DNA of 64,000 nucleotides from Amaranthus tricolor (lineage: Eukaryota > Streptophyta > Magnoliopsida > Caryophyllales > Amaranthaceae), in NCBI RefSeq assembly GCF_026212465.1, contig NC_080050.1, positions 3,348,644-3,412,643 on the forward strand, read 5' to 3'. The position numbers and the translations under genes are program-made. The notes beneath the pieces are model-generated. The model was given only the letters and a program-made list of their open reading frames with translations. It did no database searches and had not been told where the DNA came from. Shown here piece by piece: positions 13,001 through 25,003 of the stretch (the stretch's first letter is position 1; every line of letters starts with the position of its first letter).

Positions 13001-14798
13001 ATATATAATAGGTAGATTTATTTTTTATTTTAAAAAAATAATAAGTTGATTTATTTTCAAGGTACTAAATAAATATTGGTTTATATTATTGACAATTTTC
13101 CCCAAAAATTAAGTGATTGTTGAGGAAATTTTTTCAATAACTACTCGATAATTGATGAGTATGTTCTCTTCAGCTGAAATAAATTACTCCACAAATTTCG
13201 CTTTTCTAGGATTGAATTCTTTGCTAAACTGAATTTTGTTAATATTATTAATTTTTGGTTTATATTATTAATTTCACTCTTTACTTTTTACATTTCTTTC
13301 ATTTAGAATATTCCTTATTTTAATACTAGTACTTATTTTCTTTTTACAGTAGTCTCACTTTCTTTCTTTTAATATCATTTGTTATAAATTTATTGTCGCG
13401 TCCTTTTACACCTCAATTATCAATTTCTCCTCTTTGTTTGTATTTTGTCTTCTCCCTTAAGGCCTTAACTACAAAGTAATATTTACCCTTTTAAAAAATG
13501 AATGTTATTTACTTATTTAAAGAAAAATATATATGGAAGATTTCCCACCTAATAAAAAGTAAAGAAAAATCATTATAAATGATTAATCTTTTTGCATTGA
13601 GGAAGGTTAACAATGATGGACTATTGGAATTGGAGTATTGAACTATGATTGTTGGAGAAATCAACAAACGTAAGCAAATCCTATTATGATGTCTCCATTT
13701 GTTTTCAAAATGTGTTTGAAATTCGATATCTACTAATATAATTATATAGAGTTATAAAGAAACTTTAAAAAAAATTATATGATAAAATTATTTACGTCAA
13801 AATAAATTTATAAACTCCCATATAAATATATTTTAACTTGTAGTATAACTATGAAAAATTATGTACGAGTTTTTCTTTTTGTAAATAGAATAATCCTTAA
13901 AGAGACAAGTTTTATTTTGTTTTATTGAATCTAAACATGATCCTACCTATATTAACTTACTACAACCAATAATACCCTACTACAATTTATAATTTATTTT
14001 TTCTTTCTATTTCAAAATTTATAATTATCCCACCAAATAATATGATCGCACCAACAATATTCACCCATTCGTTTCTCTTAATTCTTGTCATTTCATTATT
14101 TTCCAAAACCATATGGTGGTAGGAAGATTAGCTCACCCACTATATATGTAAGTCAACAAACCACTATTTTATCGACGTGGGATCTTGTCTCACATGTGAA
14201 GTATTTCCAACACTTTGAATGAGAATTTTTGGGCTAATTGGAGAATTTTTGGGCTAAACCCAAAAAAATGACAAGAAAACGACAAAGGAGTAGTCGTATT
14301 GACTTATGGTCAAAATTAGTGAACTAAAACGAAATGTGGAATAAAACATCAATCAGTACATGTATTTGAATTGAAGGTAACTTCAACGGGATAAATTAAT
14401 TTAACTGTTTTTTTATAAAAAAAATTACTTTAACAATAATCAAAAAATGTGTTTTGATTATAAAAATAGTGTGACAATTGAGAAAAAAGAAGTAACTTAT
14501 ATAAATATTACTCCATACAATATAAAATATTTAATAAAATGTCGTTTTAACATAAAAATACTTTTTTCATTTCTACTTTTTTGTTATACTATAATTATAA
14601 TATAATTGTAAAAACTTTTTGTTAAAATTTAACAAACAAATTTACATAGAGGGAATAATTTATTATGTAGTTGTAAATTGTAATGCACTCCGAATGGAAA
14701 CTGCCAAAGAAAGTTCGGTTTCTCCACAGATTGTAAAGGGGTTTGTTGAGCAATCGATGTCACTCCAATGAATTTTAAATTTTTCTAATTTTTAAAAA
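10100..14798. other. AT-rich intergenic region between the two OMT genes
   Basis: About 4.7 kb without a recognisable gene or intact element. A short tandem duplication of GGAGAATTTTTGGGCTAA-type sequence sits at about 14220-14262. Fragments resembling decayed Stowaway ends (ACTCCCTC) occur near 12342. Confidence 0.4.
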
Positions 14799-15241
14799 GA
14801 GACGGTTTTACAGTGAGATCGTATTTATTGGACTAATTTAATATCACTTATATTTTTAAAGTGATTATTTACAATTTTAAGTGAAGATTTATAATCTTAA
14901 AATGACTAATTATAATTTTTAAGTGATCGTTTACTGTTTTAATGTGATTATAACCTCAGTCCCTTTTGTATGAGACCGTCTCACTGTGAGACGAGCCCAT
15001 ACAAAAGATCCATTAAGCTAAAAGTTTATATTATTGGGCTATTTAACCTAAGTACGAAGCACGTCTTACGATAAAACCGTCTCATACAAGAATTTGTGTT
15101 ATAACCTTAAAGTGATCAAATACAGTTTTAAAGTAATTATTTTTTATAGTTTTAAAGTGATTATTTATAATCTTAAATTGATTAATTAGACTAAACTAAT
15201 TTGTGTAGGTGAATCTCAAATAGAAGGTCTCATACAAGACT
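14799..15241. repeat. GAGACSGTCTCA-type repeat with internal inverted copies
   Basis: GAGACGGTTTTA at about 14799 is mirrored by TAAAACCGTCTC at about 15073. A near palindrome, GAGACCGTCTCACTGTGAGACG, lies near 14971. Between them are repeated short units of the type AAAGTGATTATTTA. Related pieces occur at about 9300-9385, 17500-17530 and 18490-18515, so this is an interspersed non-coding repeat. The element class is unknown. Confidence 0.4.
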
Positions 15242-15655
15242 CTATGACACTATAAAGCCAAAATTTAGAATTTTTTTTAAAGCTTATTTTTTAAAGTTTT
15301 TGGAAAAATGAGTGCACATCCAAACTATTTGGGAAAATAAGTTTTTAGGAAAAACACTGATAAGAGTAGTATTTTTATACCTCATTGGGCTAGAAACTGG
15401 GCTTTGGATAGAAAAAGAAAACGTTGTCTTTACTGTTAATACTTTAAAAGTAAGCTTGAAAAAAAGTTTCAAAATTTATTTAACAATCAGATATGAAATA
15501 GTAATATCTAATACTAATATGAAGTCAAATAAACTAATCAAATTAAATCGGTCCTCACAATTTTTTTTAATGTCATGCTGTTACAATCTCTTATGAAAAT
15601 GAGATCAAGAATCAACATCTTGCTCCTACCACTAATGAATAAAAAGATGATCTTT

Positions 15656-18600
15656 TTACTTATAAAATTCCATGACCCAAAATTGACAAACACGACAAAT
15701 AAACTTAACCTGTGTAAAACCAGTTGCATTAGCCAAAGCTATGAACTCTTTTTGTGTTCTTTCTTTTCCTCCTGGATTTTTGTTCATCATATACACATCC
15801 ATTTGACTGATTGTTTTGGCAATGACACTACTTTCGGGTTCTTCAGTAAAAATCGATTCCACCACGATCACCTTTCCGTTTTCAGGTATTGCTTTGTGAC
15901 AATTCTTCAAAACGTTTAAGCAACGATCATCGCTCCAATCATGAAGAATCCACTACATAGTTGTACGAATTAGTAGAGTTGTCATTAAAAATTCTTAAAT
16001 ATATGGGCCATTAGTAATATTTAGAGATCGAATAACAGAATTGAATAAATTAGATGTCGTCTCAAAATCTAGTATGAGAACATTGTGTGTGGCTTACCTT
16101 CATGAAAATGGCATCACCTTGAGGAACACATTCAAACATGTCTCCACCCACATGTTCCACACCTACATATGAATGATAAAATTTGTCAATGAACCAACTC
16201 AACCAAAAGTTTAAACTTATGGTTGACCTCGAATATAATGTTATATACTTTAATATGCTCTTTCACATGAAGGTCCTTTAGGCTAGAAGTGTGGATGCAA
16301 CACATATGCTCCTCATACCTGATGCTAAATATTTCACTTTGAGGGGTGGTTGATATTCGAAACTGTGACTTTTTGTCACGTTGGCTTCTGATACCATGTC
16401 AAAAAAACCAAATCGACTAAAAGCTTAAGCTTACGGTTGAGGTCCCATGATATGTTATATACTCTAAGTTTCTAACAAACAACAGCAAAGAGATTGTTCC
16501 GATTGATTCTTGATGACAAACATCACATGCAACTTCACATGAACAATAAATGCACGTGATTTTCATTATAATCTGAAACTAAAGAACTATAGAGCTCTGA
16601 CCTGATCGAAATAAAGGATATCGTTGCAAAGAAAATGACATACCCGGGTAAGATTGGGCGTTGGAAACAACATGTGGCAAGTCGAAATTGATGGCTTTGA
16701 TGGAAGGATACATTGAAGTAATAGCATGAAGAGTATGTCCAAGACCACCACCTACATCAACAAGTGTGTTGATACCCTCAAAACCTTTGTATTTGTCAAG
16801 TAGTTTCTTGGTGATAATAGTTGTATAACTAAACATTGCTGCATTGAAAACTTGATTGAATCTTGGATCTAAGCCAGGATAATCAAATGCATGGACTCCA
16901 TACATTTTGTTGAATGGAATGCCTCCCTCTAATATTGCTTCATTGAACTTAACCCTGCATTGTGTGAACAAGCTCAAGAATATCAAATAAAGCACTCTTT
17001 TTGATTTGGTGACAAGTTTTTGCTATAGTTTATAGAGATATTTGGTTACTTTGCCTCCTACATTAGTTTTTTTATTCTAGAGGAAGAAGAATTTACTACG
17101 AGCAACAGGGTGAGGGTATTTGATTTTCTTGTAAACCGTATAAATCAAATTCTTATTAATGTTAGATTAAATAACATATTCTAAAATCTCAACTATTAGC
17201 TTAAACTTTTAGTTTAGTTAGTTCTTGACATGGTATAAAGCCAACTCAACCAAAAGTTTAAACTGATAGTTGAGGCTCTGATATGTTATTCAGTCTAAAA
17301 ATTAAAAGATATAGAAAAAGCTTTTAAACTGAACACTTATGATTGTAAACTAATTATTTAGTAATTACTAATTAAAAAATAATTAAAAATTCGTCTGCAT
17401 ACATCACTTGCTTAAAAAAAAGGAGCTCAATTCATTAATAAAAGCCCAATTTAATCCTAAAAAACAAACAATTTAGTTTAATTAACTCAGCAAGTGTTGT
17501 AAGAAACCATCTCACCGTGAGACGAACTCATACAAGCAAAATTTGAATTTTACAAGACAATAGCTTTTTTAAAGAGTTTGCCGATCTAACTGAGACTGTC
17601 TCATGGTGAAATGATCTCAATAAAAAATTAGTGTAATTTATTACTCCCTCCGTTCTTTTTTGATCTTCCACTTTGGGTTTTTCACACATATTAAGGAAGA
17701 TAGAATCTTTGAGTTGTGGTGGGTATTATTTTAATTAAATAGTAGTGTGAAGTAATGATTGTATTGGAAGTATGAGGTTGTAGTGGGTATTATTTTAATT
17801 AAATAGTAGTGTGAGATAATGATTGTATTGAAAGTATGAGAGAAAAAATTATTATAAATAAAAGAAAAGGGGTACATCAAAAGAAAAGGGGGGTTTTAAG
17901 GGGTAAAAGTGGGATAAAAAATTTCTAAAAATAGAAAGTATTCTAAAGTGAAAGAACTTTTAAAACTACCCGTTATAGTAATGTGGAAAATCAAAAAAGA
18001 ACGGAGGGAGTATAATCTAAAATTAAATTTATATATCAAATACCCCCTCCGTTCCTTAATGAAAATCTTATAAGGAATGTTCACAGAAATTAAGAAAAAT
18101 AAAATCTTTTAGTTAGTAGAGATATTATTTTATTAAATAATAAATTTGATGAAAGAAAAGTGGAGATCAAAAATATTAAAGAAAGTTAATAAAAAAAATA
18201 TGAAGACTATAACTAAAAAACTATTTTTATAAAGTTAGTGGTAAACATGTGAAAACCACAAAGAATATTAAAATGTTAAAATGGAGTTTGTGGAAGATTA
18301 TGTGAGGACCATAATCATTATTAAAATATTAAAATGAGGATGGGTAATGTTATTTTTGTCCAAAATTTGTAATATAAATGGAAAGATTTCTTATGGAAAC
18401 AACAATTGAAACAACCAAAATGGAAAGTGAGAACTTCTTTAAGGAACAGAGGGGGTAATAAACACATAAATTAGTGATCTAATTTCGGCCATGAGACCGT
18501 CTCACCATAAAACGAGTGCATGCAAAAAGTTGATTATGCTAAAAGTTTCTATTATTGAGCTAGTTAGCCTAAGCATAAGGAAGGTCTCACAGTAAGACCG

Positions 18601-19159
18601 TATCTGTGAATTCCAATATATCTAACAATATTTTATAAATCTATAAACCCCCAAATTTATACTCCATTAGATTCATAGAGAAGAATAAGAATGAAAGAAC
18701 TAACCAGCTTGCACGAACAATAGGATCTTCAACCAAGGAAATGAAAGGACCTAAGCTAATTCCATTCTCATCTCCAACAGAGCAGAGCAGCCCCGTCAGC
18801 CCCGTCAGCCCATACCGCCTTTCTACATTTCCGTCAGCCCCGTCGACAACAGAGCAGCTGACGACCGAGTGACACGCCAACAGGCGAAGTATTCGGTCCA
18901 GCAGTGACGGAGCATCCGGGTTTCGGGACGCAGGAAGCTGAGCAGCAATCTCATTGGGCGAAAGCGGTCGACCGGCCTTCGCCATAATGCCAAAAATGTT
19001 AAGCTCCACTGCTGTTTTTAGGGCCAAAGGAAGTGTTCCTGACTGTAAAATTTGTGCTGCGGCAAGAAAATCTGAATCTTCTTCTTCGTCGTGATAAGGT
19101 AGTTGAAGATTAGTGTTAGAAATGGTGGTGGGTTTTTCAGATGCAGAGGAGTTTGACAT
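15656..19159 (-). CDS. COMT-like O-methyltransferase B (4 exons, 375 aa)
   Basis: Tandem paralogue of OMT A with identical lengths for exons 2-4. Exons are 19159-18705, 16954-16644, 16162-16098 and 15952-15656, 1128 nt in total and in frame. The SAM motif [10 protein letters not shown] starts near residue 216. His281 sits in WILHDWSDD, and NPGGKERT supplies the Asn and Glu of the active site. Where canonical COMT and OMT A have a His in the (D/A)HST motif, this protein has Tyr195 (SYTT). The segment corresponding to NQDKVLM is LVEDPIVRA. Exon 1 is noticeably GC-richer than its surroundings and contains a short internal duplication (GLTGLTGLL). Both introns 1 and 2 carry mobile elements. Likely a small-molecule O-methyltransferase with a diverged pocket; substrate unknown. 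Confidence 0.88.
16184..16470 (-). mobile_element. TRIM-like miniature LTR retrotransposon
   Basis: Two related segments (about 16184-16255 and 16397-16470) both run TGTCAA, AACCAA, then a palindromic AAAAGYTTAARCTTA core and GGTTGA, and end near TTATATACT. Directly beside the second, at 16383-16396, the minus strand reads TGGTATCAGAAGCC, a near match to the initiator-Met tRNA primer site. That makes the element minus-oriented with LTRs of about 70 bp and no coding sequence. It lies in intron 2 of OMT B. Confidence 0.5.
17160..17296. mobile_element. TRIM remnant with inverted LTR copies
   Basis: Sequence like the LTR of the TRIM at 16184-16470 appears twice here in opposite orientations around TTGACATGGTATAAAGCC, in intron 1 of OMT B. 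It looks like a rearranged or half-deleted copy. Confidence 0.35.
17644..18010. mobile_element. Stowaway-type MITE
   Basis: It begins CTCCCTCCGTTCTTTTTTGA and ends with its inverted copy, TCAAAAAAGAACGGAGGGAG, with TA on both sides (17642-17643 and 18011-18012). These termini and the TA target are typical of Tc1/mariner-derived Stowaway MITEs. No coding capacity. In intron 1 of OMT B. Confidence 0.8.
18043..18455. mobile_element. second Stowaway-type MITE
   Basis: The left end CCCCCTCCGTTCCTTAA and right end TTAAGGAACAGAGGGGG form an inverted repeat, flanked by TA (18041-18042, 18456-18457). It lies about 30 bp from the previous MITE, in the same intron. Confidence 0.75.
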
Positions 19160-19604
19160 TGTTTTTGGTTGCTGGGAAGTTTAGGATGAGTTAAGAACAG
19201 GGATTCATAAATTGAATTATTGAATATCTGGGTTTTGGTAGGTTGGTTTTGAGGAGAGAATAATTATTTTTTTATTGAAAATTCTCATGCGCAGCACGAG
19301 GGGCAAACTTTAAGAGGTTAGAAAATGCTAGGTTAAAAACAGACTAAATGATTCGATATTCATCCAATTTTATAGTTAAATCTGATTTGACTCGACGTAA
19401 AATTAGACATTTAGACTAACAATTATGAAAAAATCAACATAAATACAAAATTCAATTTTAGACGACCTGAAATATTTGACTCAAAATTAATCCGATAACT
19501 CAAATAAACACCTTTAGAAAATCCATAAATTGGAGTGATGGAAGTGTGGAACCCTCGTATATTAGCAAATTCTCTAAATTCCTTGGATTTAGGTAGGGTA
19601 ATCA

Positions 19605-19609
19605 AATTA
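19605..19609 (+). repeat. left target-site duplication AATTA of the copia element
   Basis: AATTA directly precedes the 5' LTR and is repeated at 24999-25003 directly after the 3' LTR. Five base pairs is the usual Ty1-copia length. Confidence 0.8.
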
Positions 19610-19925
<316 letters not shown>

Positions 19926-19937
19926 TGGTATCAGAGC
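19926..19937 (+). promoter_or_regulatory. primer-binding site
   Basis: TGGTATCAGAGC starts at the base after the LTR. It is complementary to the 3' end of plant initiator-Met tRNA, the common copia primer. Confidence 0.85.
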
Positions 19938-20307
19938 CTACTAATTGTTGCTCACATTTTCAGATACATCTACAGACATTCCAGTATGAATTTGCATGTA
20001 AATTTTTCTTTGAAATTTTTGTTTTTCTGATAATATTTTTTTTTCTTGAAGTTCTTGATTGAATTCTGATTTTGTTCTTCTTTTCATCTGGCATTTTTTT
20101 TTCTTTCTCTCTCGTTCCTTTATCCTTTTCCGTGGCACAATCTTCTTCAATTTTTATTTTCTTTCTGATAATCTGATTTTGCACTCTATGTGTTTGATGT
20201 TTTGCCTACATTCTTGATTCTTGCCTTCATACACCTGGTTTCAATCTTTTTGATTCTCCAATAAAATCCTGTTTTTCTTGATTTTTTTTTTCTTTTATCC
20301 TATCATC

Positions 20308-23300
20308 ATGAATGATAATATCTCAACAAAGTTACATCTCAATTCTAATCCAGCTAGCATATACTATATTCACCCATCCGAAAATAGCACTAATCCTTTA
20401 AGTTCTATCAAGTTTGCTGGTAATGGGTTTACTGAGTGGAAGCGTTCTGTTCTTATTACTCTTTCTGCTAGAAACAAACTCGGCTTCCTTAATGGAGATT
20501 ACCCTAAACCTGAACCTCACACACCTGAACATGATGCTTGGCTTAGATGTAATGATTTGATAATATCTTGGCTTCTTTATTCTTTAGACACACAAATAGC
20601 CAAATCTGTGCTTTACTTCAAAACTGCTTATGAAATTTGGACTGATCTTGAAGAAAGGTTTGGCTATACCTTTGGAGCTCAACTGTATGACCTTGAACAA
20701 CAATTATATGAATTACGCCAAGGTTCACAATCCATTTCTGAATATTACACTAAGCTCAAAGTCCTATGGGATGAACTAAACTCAGCATTTTCTCTACCTA
20801 CTTGCACCTGTAACAAGTGCACATGTAATCTCACTCAGAAGTTTTTCAAAACTCAACAAGATCAAAGACTTATTCAATTTCTGATGAAAGTCAATGAGCA
20901 CTTCTCTCATGTCAGAAGCAACATCCTGATGCAACAGCCTCTTCCACCGGTATCTCATGCTTACAAACTTCTTGTACAAGAAGAAAAACATAAAGAAATT
21001 ACAAATCAGTCAGCATCTTACACTGACCACATGGCATTCAATGCTCAAAGGACTCTCTCTTTCAGACCATATACAACCAACAGAATTACTAATGGGAATA
21101 ATCAACAGAAATTCAATGGTAGTTCTATTACTCATCAAAGGCATAATTCTGGCAACCAACAGCGATATAGCAACAAGAAACCAAGTTCTTCCTACTATTG
21201 TACACATTGCAAGATTCCTGGTCATAGTAATTCAAGATGTTTCGAATTACATGGCTATCCTCCTGGTTTTAAAGGTTTCAAAAACAAAAATATTGCTGCT
21301 CTAGCCCAACAGTTTCCTGATTCACAAGATCCTTCTGATGATGCTGAAACTACCACCATTCCTATGGAAGAATACAAGTATCTCTTACAATGCATACACA
21401 AGAAAGAATCACCACACATCCAGTCTATTTCTTCTGACACTCCCCACTCAGCTCAAGCTCATCTAGCAGGTAAAATATGTTTGTTGTCTTGTATAAGGTC
21501 TTCTTGGATTCTGAATAGTGGTGCAACAAACCATTTTTGCTCAGACCTTAGTTTTTTTGATGAATGGCAAATTGTTTCTGGTAATGAAAACTTTATCACC
21601 ATACCTAATGGCACTAAAATACCAGTCAAGCATGTTGGGACTGTGCATTTGTCTGAAAAAGTTAAACTCCTTAATGTGCTTCATGTACCAGACTTTGAGT
21701 TTAATCTCATATCTATACACAAGCTGTCTACTGATCTTGATTGCACAATCACCTTCTCTGGTGACAAGTGTTTTCTTCAGGATCAGAAGAGGAGAGAGCC
21801 ACCACTTCTTCTTGGTAGACTGAGAGGTGGTCTTTATCACATTGAGGATTCTTTGTGTAACAAGAAGTATCAGCCATCAGCCCAAGCTCATATCTTAAGC
21901 AAATGTATGAATACTACTACAACAGCACAATTATGGCATCTCAGACTTGGTCATCTTCCTTTTAATCAAGTGAAGTTTCTTTTTCCTCATCAACTAAAAA
22001 CAGAAGACATCATCTGTAAAGTCTGTCCTCTTGCTAAACAGACTAGGTTACCTTTTGAAAATAGTTTAATAAAGAGCTTGAAGCCATTTCAGTTGATACA
22101 TGTAGATTTGTGGGGGCCATACAAGACTAAGACACACAATGGTTTTAATCAGTTTGTTACAATTGTAGATGATTACACTAGGCATGTTTGGATTACATTG
22201 ATCAAATACAAATCTGATGTGATTTCAATTCTGAAGAATTTTATTCACTATGTAGAAACACAATTTTCATCTGTCATTATGTGTTTAAGAAGTGATAATG
22301 CTAGAGAAATCAAGGAAGGTGAAATGAAGTTGTTTTTACTTGGCAAGGGCATTATACATCAGACAAGTTGCCCAGAAACTCCACAGCAAAATGGAGTAGT
22401 TGAGAGAAAACATAGGCATTTGCTTAAAACAGCACGAGCACTACATTTTCAAGCTAAATTGCCATCTAACCTCTGGGGAGAATCTGTATTATGTGCTGCA
22501 CATATAATTAATAGAATGCCACTCAAAAGCATAAATCTAAGTTCACCTTATGAAAGGCTTTATGGACAGAAACCTTCTTTACAACATCTTAAATGCTATG
22601 GTTGCCTCTGTTTCGCCTCAACCTTACACAACAACAGAACCAAGTTTGATGCAAGAGCCAGACCATGTGTCTTCCTTGGTTATCCACCTCATCAGAAGGC
22701 TTATAAAGTCCTTGATCTTGTCACCAACAAAATTCATATTTCCAGGGATGTTGTGTTCCATGAGCAACACTTCCCATTTCATCAACATACCTCAGCACCT
22801 GAACCTGTCTCCATACCCTTCCATGATATCTTCCTGCCTAAGACAACTTCTCTTTCATCTGGCACACCAAATGATGAACCTGATATTTTTCAAAATTTTG
22901 ATACCTCTCCAGAACATACTCCACCTTCTTCTGTCCCACTGCAGAACACTCACCACTATCTCTGAACCTTCATCTTCTTCACTTTCTACCATTCCATCTC
23001 CTGCAAGTTCTCCAGCTCCAGATCTGACAGATCCTTCTCCTGAAATATCCAACATTTCACCTTCTGAGATTAGGCAATCTACCAGAATCCATAAGCCTCC
23101 TTCATATCTCAGTGACTATATCTGTCCAACTATATCCTATTCCAACTCCAACAACAATGCAGTTGAATATTCCAGCCTACCTCAGAAACATCAAGCCTTG
23201 CTAGCTCATAGTTCACAGATTCCAGAACCCACATCCTTCTTGGAAGCAGCCTCTGATAAAAATTAGGTCAAATCTATGGAGCAGGAACTAAAGGCTTTAA

Positions 23301-24798
23301 CAGACAATGAGACTTGGGATGTCGTTCCCTTACCAGCACACAAGAAAGCTATTGGTAGCAAATGGGTATATAAGCTCAAGTTCAAGTCTGATGGAAGTAT
23401 AGAAAGGTTTAAAGCCCGGCTAGTGGCAAAAGGGTTTACCCAAAAATATGGCATTGACTTTGAAGAAACTTTTTCACCTGTCATTAAAATGCCCACCATT
23501 AGATGTTTACTAGCATTAGCAGCACAGAAGGACTGGGATTTACATCAATTAGATGTAAACAATGCCTTCCTTCATGGAGATCTACATGAGGAAGTCTATA
23601 TGAAGATGCCTGAAGGAGTTTCAAACCCACATGGCTATGTTTGCAAGTTGAAAAAGTCCCTATATGGATTAAAACAAGCATCAAGACAATGGTTTTCCAA
23701 ATTAGTTACACAACTACAAACTCAAGGATTTGTCCAATCAAAAAAGGATTATTCTTTATTCATCAAAAGAGAGGGTGATCAGTTGACATTGGCTGCTATT
23801 TATGTGGATGACATCATCCTTACAGGGAATCATACTCCTACAATTCTGGCTTTGAAAAATTATTTACACACAACATTCAGCATTAAAGACTTGGGTGCCC
23901 TTAGTTTCTTCCTAGGCATGGAGATATGTAGAACATTTGCTGGTATAATCTTGAGCAACACAAATTCACAAGGGAGTTACTTCAATTCACTGGTCTTGAT
24001 CTATCCAAAAGAGCCACTACTCCACTGCCCACATCTTGCAAATTACATCCAAACATAGGGGAATCTTATTTTGACCCAGCATTCTACAGATCATTAGTTG
24101 GAAAATTGAATTTTCTTACTCACAGCAGGCCTGACCTTACTTTTGTTGTTCAGACCTTGAGCCAGTTCATGCAAGATCCCAAGGTTCCTCATATGCAAGC
24201 TCTACACCATACCCTGAGATACGTTGCTGGTTCAGTTGGCCAAGGTATTCTCCTAAAGGCTGGTACAAGCATTTCTCTCATTGGCTACTCAGACTCAGAT
24301 TGGGCTACTTGCCCCACAACTAGAAGGTCCATCACTGGGTACCTTGTCTTGTTTGGTGAATCACCAGTTTCATGGAAGAGCAAAAAACAGTCCACTCTCT
24401 CGAAATCTTCATCAGAAGCAGAATATCGTGCCATGGCAGCTGTTGCTTCTGAAATTACATGGCTGGTACGCTTACTAGAGGAGATTGGAGTATCAAATTT
24501 AAAACCTGTCACTATATACTGTGATAATCAATCAGCCATTAGCATTGGAAAGAACCCTGTGCAACATGAGCGAACAAAACACATTGAATTAGATGCTCAT
24601 TTCACTCGAGAAAAGGTCCTAGATGGTCTGTTACAGCTACAATATCTTCCCACTGATCAACAAATTGCGGATGCATTCACAAAGAATTTGTCTGCAACAC
24701 AACTCCAATACTTGATGACCAAGCTAGGCCTAGTTCAAACCACCACCCCTAGCTTGAGGGGGGGTATTGGGGGTGATACACCTCATACACCTGGTTAA
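20308..24798 (+). pseudogene. Ty1-copia gag-pol polyprotein, broken
   Basis: Domain order is gag, zinc knuckle, protease, integrase, reverse transcriptase, RNase H, which defines copia. The likely start is ATG 20308 (MNDNIS). Visible: CX2CX4HX4C knuckle at about 21200-21240; protease motif WILNSGAT at about 21505-21528, where the catalytic Asp is replaced by Asn (codon 21514-21516); the integrase zinc-binding region with HLRLGH; integrase Asp/Asp/Glu in HVDLWGP, RSDNA and NGVVERKH; RT motif YVDD at 23801-23812; RNase H SDSDWA and SSEAEYRA. Lesions: a frame change somewhere in about 22800-22965 before the stop after HHYL; a TAG at 23264-23266 where the family has Trp; and a single-base loss near 23954. 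The copy cannot make a full polyprotein. It was probably mobilised in trans, or was damaged very recently. Confidence 0.9.
24751..24764 (+). promoter_or_regulatory. polypurine tract
   Basis: AGCTTGAGGGGGGG ends at the base before the 3' LTR, as expected for the plus-strand primer. Confidence 0.75.
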
Positions 24799-24998
24799 GA
24801 GGGACACATCATTATTTTACTTTACTCTAATATATATATATATGTATATTTTTCCCATTTAAATAGATAGAAATTGTAATTGACTTCTAAAATAAAAAAA
24901 TAACTTTCCCTTCTTCTTCTTCCTTGTGATTCTCTTCTTCCTCCTGATTGCATCTCAATGGCAGTATGAATGTGCAATTCAAGCTCTTACATTCTTCA
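24765..24998 (+). mobile_element. 3' LTR of the copia retrotransposon
   Basis: 234 bp, from TATTGGGGGTG to CATTCTTCA, followed by the AATTA duplication. It overlaps the last codons of the RNase H frame. Confidence 0.85.
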
Positions 24999-25003
24999 AA
25001 TTA

